A stretch of DNA of 18,341 nt from an uncultured Ruminococcus sp. GTDB taxonomy: Bacteria > Bacillota > Clostridia > Oscillospirales > Ruminococcaceae. Shown here one piece after another: positions 16,330-18,341 of this stretch. Numbering within the stretch: the stretch's first letter is position 1; every line of letters starts with the position of its first letter. A program made the position numbers and the translations under genes. A model generated the notes under the pieces. It had not been told where the DNA came from, did no database searches, and saw nothing but the letters and a program-made list of their open reading frames with translations. The stretch covers positions 1-18,341 of the forward strand of contig CALGTV010000094.1 of NCBI GenBank assembly GCA_937902395.1, given 5' to 3'.

Positions 16330-17092
16330 TTCCGAAAACATTCCTTCCGCTGAAAATTTCAATCATTTCCCTGCGCAGAGCATTGGTTATATCAAGTCTG
16401 CTGCGTGGAGAAAGCTCATGAACATCTGTATTAAAAAGATAATTCTGCAATTCAATATCCTTTATGAGCATTTTAGTGTGAAACATATTAGCCTGATAGA
16501 CATTTATATCTACAGCGTCATATTTATCAAGTGTTGCCTCATCAATATAATTCTGAATGGAAGTTATATTATGGTCAATAAACAACTTTTCACCACCAAG
16601 ATTACGTGTAAATCCACGTACACGATAGTCCATTGTAATAATATCACTGTCAAAACTGCCTATAAGATAGTCAAGTGCGGTAAGCGGTGTAATTTTTCCG
16701 CAGGTAGCAACATCAATATCCACGCGAAATGTAGCAATATTTGTATCCGGGTGATATTCGGGATATGTATGAACCGTAACATGACTTTTGTCAAGATGTG
16801 CAACAGTTTCACTTCCACCAGCAGGAATCATAGTATCATCAGCAATAAGAAAAGTAGCAGAAGCACCCTGAGGGTCATAGTCCTGACGTGAAACGCTAAG
16901 GACCTGAGCACCAATCATCTCAGTCAGATGTGTCATAATATCTGTAATACGCTGAGAGTTATATACCTCATCAACATAAGCTATATAATCAAGCTGAGCC
17001 TTAGGAGTACGGGCATAACAAACGTCATATATATTAAAGCTAAGCGATTTTGTTAAATTGTTGAAGCCATAAAGCTTTAATTTATTTTCCAT
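16310..17092 (-). CDS. speD: S-adenosylmethionine decarboxylase proenzyme
   Basis: Makes decarboxylated AdoMet, the aminopropyl donor for SpeE. At 260 residues with the opening KLKLYGFNNLTKSLSFNIYD, it is the Escherichia coli-like class (about 264 residues), not the short Bacillus type. The proenzyme cleaves itself at Lys102-Ser103 in HLDKSHVTVHTYPE, and Ser103 becomes the pyruvoyl group; His108 and Cys131 (TCGKITPL) match the processing and proton-donor residues of the family. The start at 17092 is set by GAGGTG 7 nt upstream and by the family N-terminus; an in-frame ATG 54 nt upstream would place the terminator hairpin inside the coding region. It is the first gene after the structured leader. 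Confidence 0.96.
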   Translation of the reverse strand: MENKLKLYGFNNLTKSLSFNIYDVCYARTPKAQLDYIAYVDEVYNSQRITDIMTHLTEMIGAQVLSVSRQDYDPQGASATFLIADDTMIPAGGSETVAHLDKSHVTVHTYPEYHPDTNIATFRVDIDVATCGKITPLTALDYLIGSFDSDIITMDYRVRGFTRNLGGEKLFIDHNITSIQNYIDEATLDKYDAVDINVYQANMFHTKMLIKDIELQNYLFNTDVHELSPRSRLDITNALRREMIEIFSGRNVFGNGSFSG

Positions 17093-17108
17093 AAAACACC
17101 TCAAAAAC

Positions 17109-17137
17109 AAAAAAGTACAAGCATTCAGCTTGTACTT
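17109..17137 (-). terminator. Conditional terminator in front of speD
   Basis: A perfect 10-bp stem (17137-17128 with 17122-17113, AAGTACAAGC and its inverse) has a 5-nt loop and is followed by a U-run, then more U after one G. It ends about 17 nt before the speD start codon and therefore would block the whole operon unless prevented. A competing 10-bp antiterminator pairing exists upstream. Confidence 0.88.
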
Positions 17138-17211
17138 GTATGACATCGTCTACTGATAGTTTCAGAGTTTATTATAAGCTAAGATACCTCTTTACTACTC
17201 TTATTGACCTT

Positions 17212-17358
17212 TCACAAGCTGAAAAAAGAACTTAGAAATACTCTAATCAATAAGGCAACTGAAGTTGCCGTCCGAAGTACGTCGGAAATCGGCATTTGAC
17301 CGGCTGTCCGTATGGCACTAACTTCCGAAGAAGTGGTCAAAATCTTGCTGTAGAACAA
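17212..17358 (-). CDS. Possible 48-codon leader ORF
   Basis: An open frame from a TTG at 17358 to a TGA at 17214-17212 covers most of the leader; its last codons (SFFSL) lie in the antiterminator strand. It includes the pieces AIRTAGQMPISD and TATSVALLIRVF. The start is poor: AAGGA is only 2 nt before TTG, and an internal ATG at 17295 lacks a clear ribosome site. The open frame may be a by-product of a structured RNA. Confidence 0.2.
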   Translation of the reverse strand: MFYSKILTTSSEVSAIRTAGQMPISDVLRTATSVALLIRVFLSSFFSL

Positions 17359-17376
17359 TGTCCTTGCAATATACTC

Positions 17377-17405
17377 ATTGTATCATATTTTTACCGCTTT
17401 GTCAA
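17377..17405 (-). promoter_or_regulatory. Promoter of the polyamine operon
   Basis: On the minus strand, TTGACA (17405-17400) and TACAAT (17382-17377) are separated by exactly 17 bp, with a TG one base upstream of the -10 element. It lies 17 bp after the stop codon of the ComEA-like gene, with no terminator between them, so read-through from that gene is also possible. Confidence 0.9.
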
Positions 17406-17421
17406 TAGAAAATCTGAATTT

Positions 17422-18249
17422 TTAATCCATTTTTTCATCTTCAACAACCACATATTCAAGGATTTCTGCAACATCATCTTGCGTCAATTCTTCAATATAT
17501 AAAAGCTCATAAGTATTGCTGAAAACGTGTATTCTATCCCTTAATTCAATTATTTTAGCTGCAATTTCCTCGTCAACATTTGGCAGTAGCATAAGGAGCT
17601 CAATATCAGCGGAATTGATATCTATGGGAGTTACATCCTCCAGCGTAAGAGGCGGCTCTGTAGGGATTTCCTCATTTATATCTGGGAAATCTTCAGGCTC
17701 TGTCTCCTGTTCATCGTCATATTCCTGCTCATCATCATACTCTGGAATATCCTCCTGTTCATTATCTATTTCGGGATATATGGAATTTTCCACATATATA
17801 AAATCACGGACAGCATAAAAAATTCCCTCACCGATTCCATGTACATTCATTATTTCCTCGATATTCCTGAATCCTCCGTTTTCCTCACGATAACGAATTA
17901 TCGCCTGCGCCAGCGCCTCACCAACACCTTCAAGGCGAGTGAGAGAATCGCAATCTGCTTTGTTTATGTCAATATACAAAGGCATCTCATCTGCAATACT
18001 TGTTGTATTGACAGTTGATGTTTTAGTCGGTGCAATACGTGAAGATAATGTATTTTTTGTTTTAAATGTGGATTTTGTTTCAATGATATCAGTTGTGGAA
18101 ATACCATTCTCTTTATTGTTAGTTGTATATACTACTACAGTCTTATTTTCGTTATTGAATTGCTTCCATACCAAAGACAAACAGAAAATAGTAATAGCCC
18201 CAAAATACAGTAATTTAATATTTTTACGATTCGTAAATTCCACCTCCAA
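17422..18249 (-). CDS. Membrane-anchored ComEA-like protein with two helix-hairpin-helix units
   Basis: A 275-residue protein with an N-terminal membrane segment (about residues 12-27, LLYFGAITIFCLSLVW), a Thr/Ser-rich spacer, and two ComEA-type helix-hairpin-helix units. The first (about 92-155) reads IDINKADCDSLTRLEGVGEALAQAI and VHGIGEGIFYAVRDF. The second (about 208-270) reads IDINSADIELLMLLPNVDEEIAAKI and a more diverged C-terminal half. A very acidic stretch (DEQEYDDEQETEPED) separates them. ComEA binds double-stranded DNA outside the membrane during uptake; one HhH unit is usual, so the tandem is unusual and a DNA-uptake role is not certain. The start is unclear: TTG at 18249 and GTG at 18243 lie within or next to GGAGGTG, and no ATG is available. 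Confidence 0.8.
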   Translation of the reverse strand: MEVEFTNRKNIKLLYFGAITIFCLSLVWKQFNNENKTVVVYTTNNKENGISTTDIIETKSTFKTKNTLSSRIAPTKTSTVNTTSIADEMPLYIDINKADCDSLTRLEGVGEALAQAIIRYREENGGFRNIEEIMNVHGIGEGIFYAVRDFIYVENSIYPEIDNEQEDIPEYDDEQEYDDEQETEPEDFPDINEEIPTEPPLTLEDVTPIDINSADIELLMLLPNVDEEIAAKIIELRDRIHVFSNTYELLYIEELTQDDVAEILEYVVVEDEKMD

Positions 18250-18250
18250 A

Positions 18251-18278
18251 AAATAAAAAATCCCGTAAAAACGGGATT
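18251..18278 (-). terminator. Intrinsic terminator after the CAU tRNA
   Basis: On the minus strand, AATCCCGT (18278-18271) pairs with ACGGGATT (18266-18259) around TTTT, followed by a T-rich run (18260-18251). It lies between the tRNA 3' end and the ribosome site of the ComEA-like gene. Confidence 0.85.
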
Positions 18279-18291
18279 CCTTAGTATAAAG

Positions 18292-18341
18292 TGGGCCATT
18301 AGGGACTCGAACCCCAGACCGTCCGGTTATGAGCCGGATGC
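18292..18341 (-). tRNA. Partial tRNA with anticodon CAU (Met or lysidine-type Ile)
   Basis: The 3' two-thirds of a tRNA are present: anticodon arm TCCGG-CTCATAA-CCGGA with anticodon CAT, T arm TGGGG-TTCGAGT-CCCTA, and the acceptor 3' strand ATGGCCC plus discriminator A at 18292. CCA is not encoded. The 5' part lies beyond the window, so elongator Met cannot be separated from the Ile2 tRNA whose C34 is changed to lysidine. Confidence 0.9.

Larger units (their letters stand above)
17093..17370 (-). promoter_or_regulatory. Structured 5' leader of the polyamine operon (attenuator or riboswitch candidate)
   Basis: About 278 nt lie between the predicted transcription start (near 17370) and the speD start codon. 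Pairings read in RNA order: 17341-17335 with 17301-17295 (TTTGACC/GGTCAAA) enclosing a UUCG-capped hairpin (17334-17321); a 5-bp hairpin 17286-17271; a 6-bp hairpin 17269-17254 (GGCAAC/GTTGCC, UUCA loop); a helix between 17254-17245 and 17209-17200; and an intrinsic terminator at 17137-17113. TTCAGCTTGT (17223-17214) is perfectly complementary to ACAAGCTGAA (17133-17124), which overlaps the 5' terminator strand and its loop, so terminator and antiterminator exclude each other. No known riboswitch class or T-box motif was recognised. Confidence 0.75.

Noticed and set aside
17093..17146. In-frame N-terminal extension of speD from the ATG at 17146
   Set aside because: It would run through the terminator hairpin and its U-run, has no ribosome site, and extends past the normal SpeD N-terminus.
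17093..17370. T-box or a known SAM, guanidine or preQ1 riboswitch
   Set aside because: No T-box consensus and none of the conserved cores I know were seen; a model search would be needed to exclude remote forms.

Overview
The window is AT-rich, low-GC Gram-positive DNA: strong AGGAGG-type ribosome sites, TTGACA/TATAAT promoters, an ECF sigma/anti-sigma pair, and Clostridia-type genes. The gene set looks like a gut Clostridia of the Oscillospiraceae (Ruminococcus-like). That placement is inference from protein style and gene content; no marker gene here proves it.

Left part (1-4500): two copies of a 70-bp hairpin-forming repeat 140 bp apart, then a promoter and acetate kinase (ackA, +) with its terminator. 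Facing it on the minus strand is an ECF sigma factor followed by a very large single-pass membrane protein, probably its anti-sigma partner. Next comes tRNA-Leu(CAA) on the plus strand with a perfect consensus promoter and its own terminator. A bidirectional terminator (4511-4552) closes the operon that arrives from the right.

Main part (4628-17405, minus strand, read right to left): one co-directional run of 15 genes devoted largely to polyamines. From a consensus promoter at 17405-17377 comes a ~278-nt structured leader ending in an intrinsic terminator, then speD (AdoMet decarboxylase), speA (arginine decarboxylase), a lipoprotein, speE (spermidine synthase family), speB (agmatinase), four DUF3592-type membrane proteins (five domains), carboxy(nor)spermidine dehydrogenase, two Sm-like small proteins, nspC (carboxynorspermidine decarboxylase), a histidine phosphatase and an amidohydrolase. 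speA and speB give arginine -> agmatine -> putrescine. Putrescine can then become spermidine by two routes encoded in the same operon: the SpeD/SpeE aminopropyl route and the aspartate-semialdehyde CASDH/CANSDC route.

The most interesting points are: the speD leader, where a 10-bp antiterminator strand is perfectly complementary to part of the terminator and coincides with the end of a 48-codon open frame; the doubled spermidine pathway; the DUF3592 expansion with a stray 24-bp copy of the CASDH 5' end beside it; and the pair of Sm-like proteins between the two carboxyspermidine enzymes.

Right end (17422-18341): a membrane-anchored ComEA-like protein with two helix-hairpin-helix units and a truncated tRNA with a CAU anticodon, both on the minus strand.
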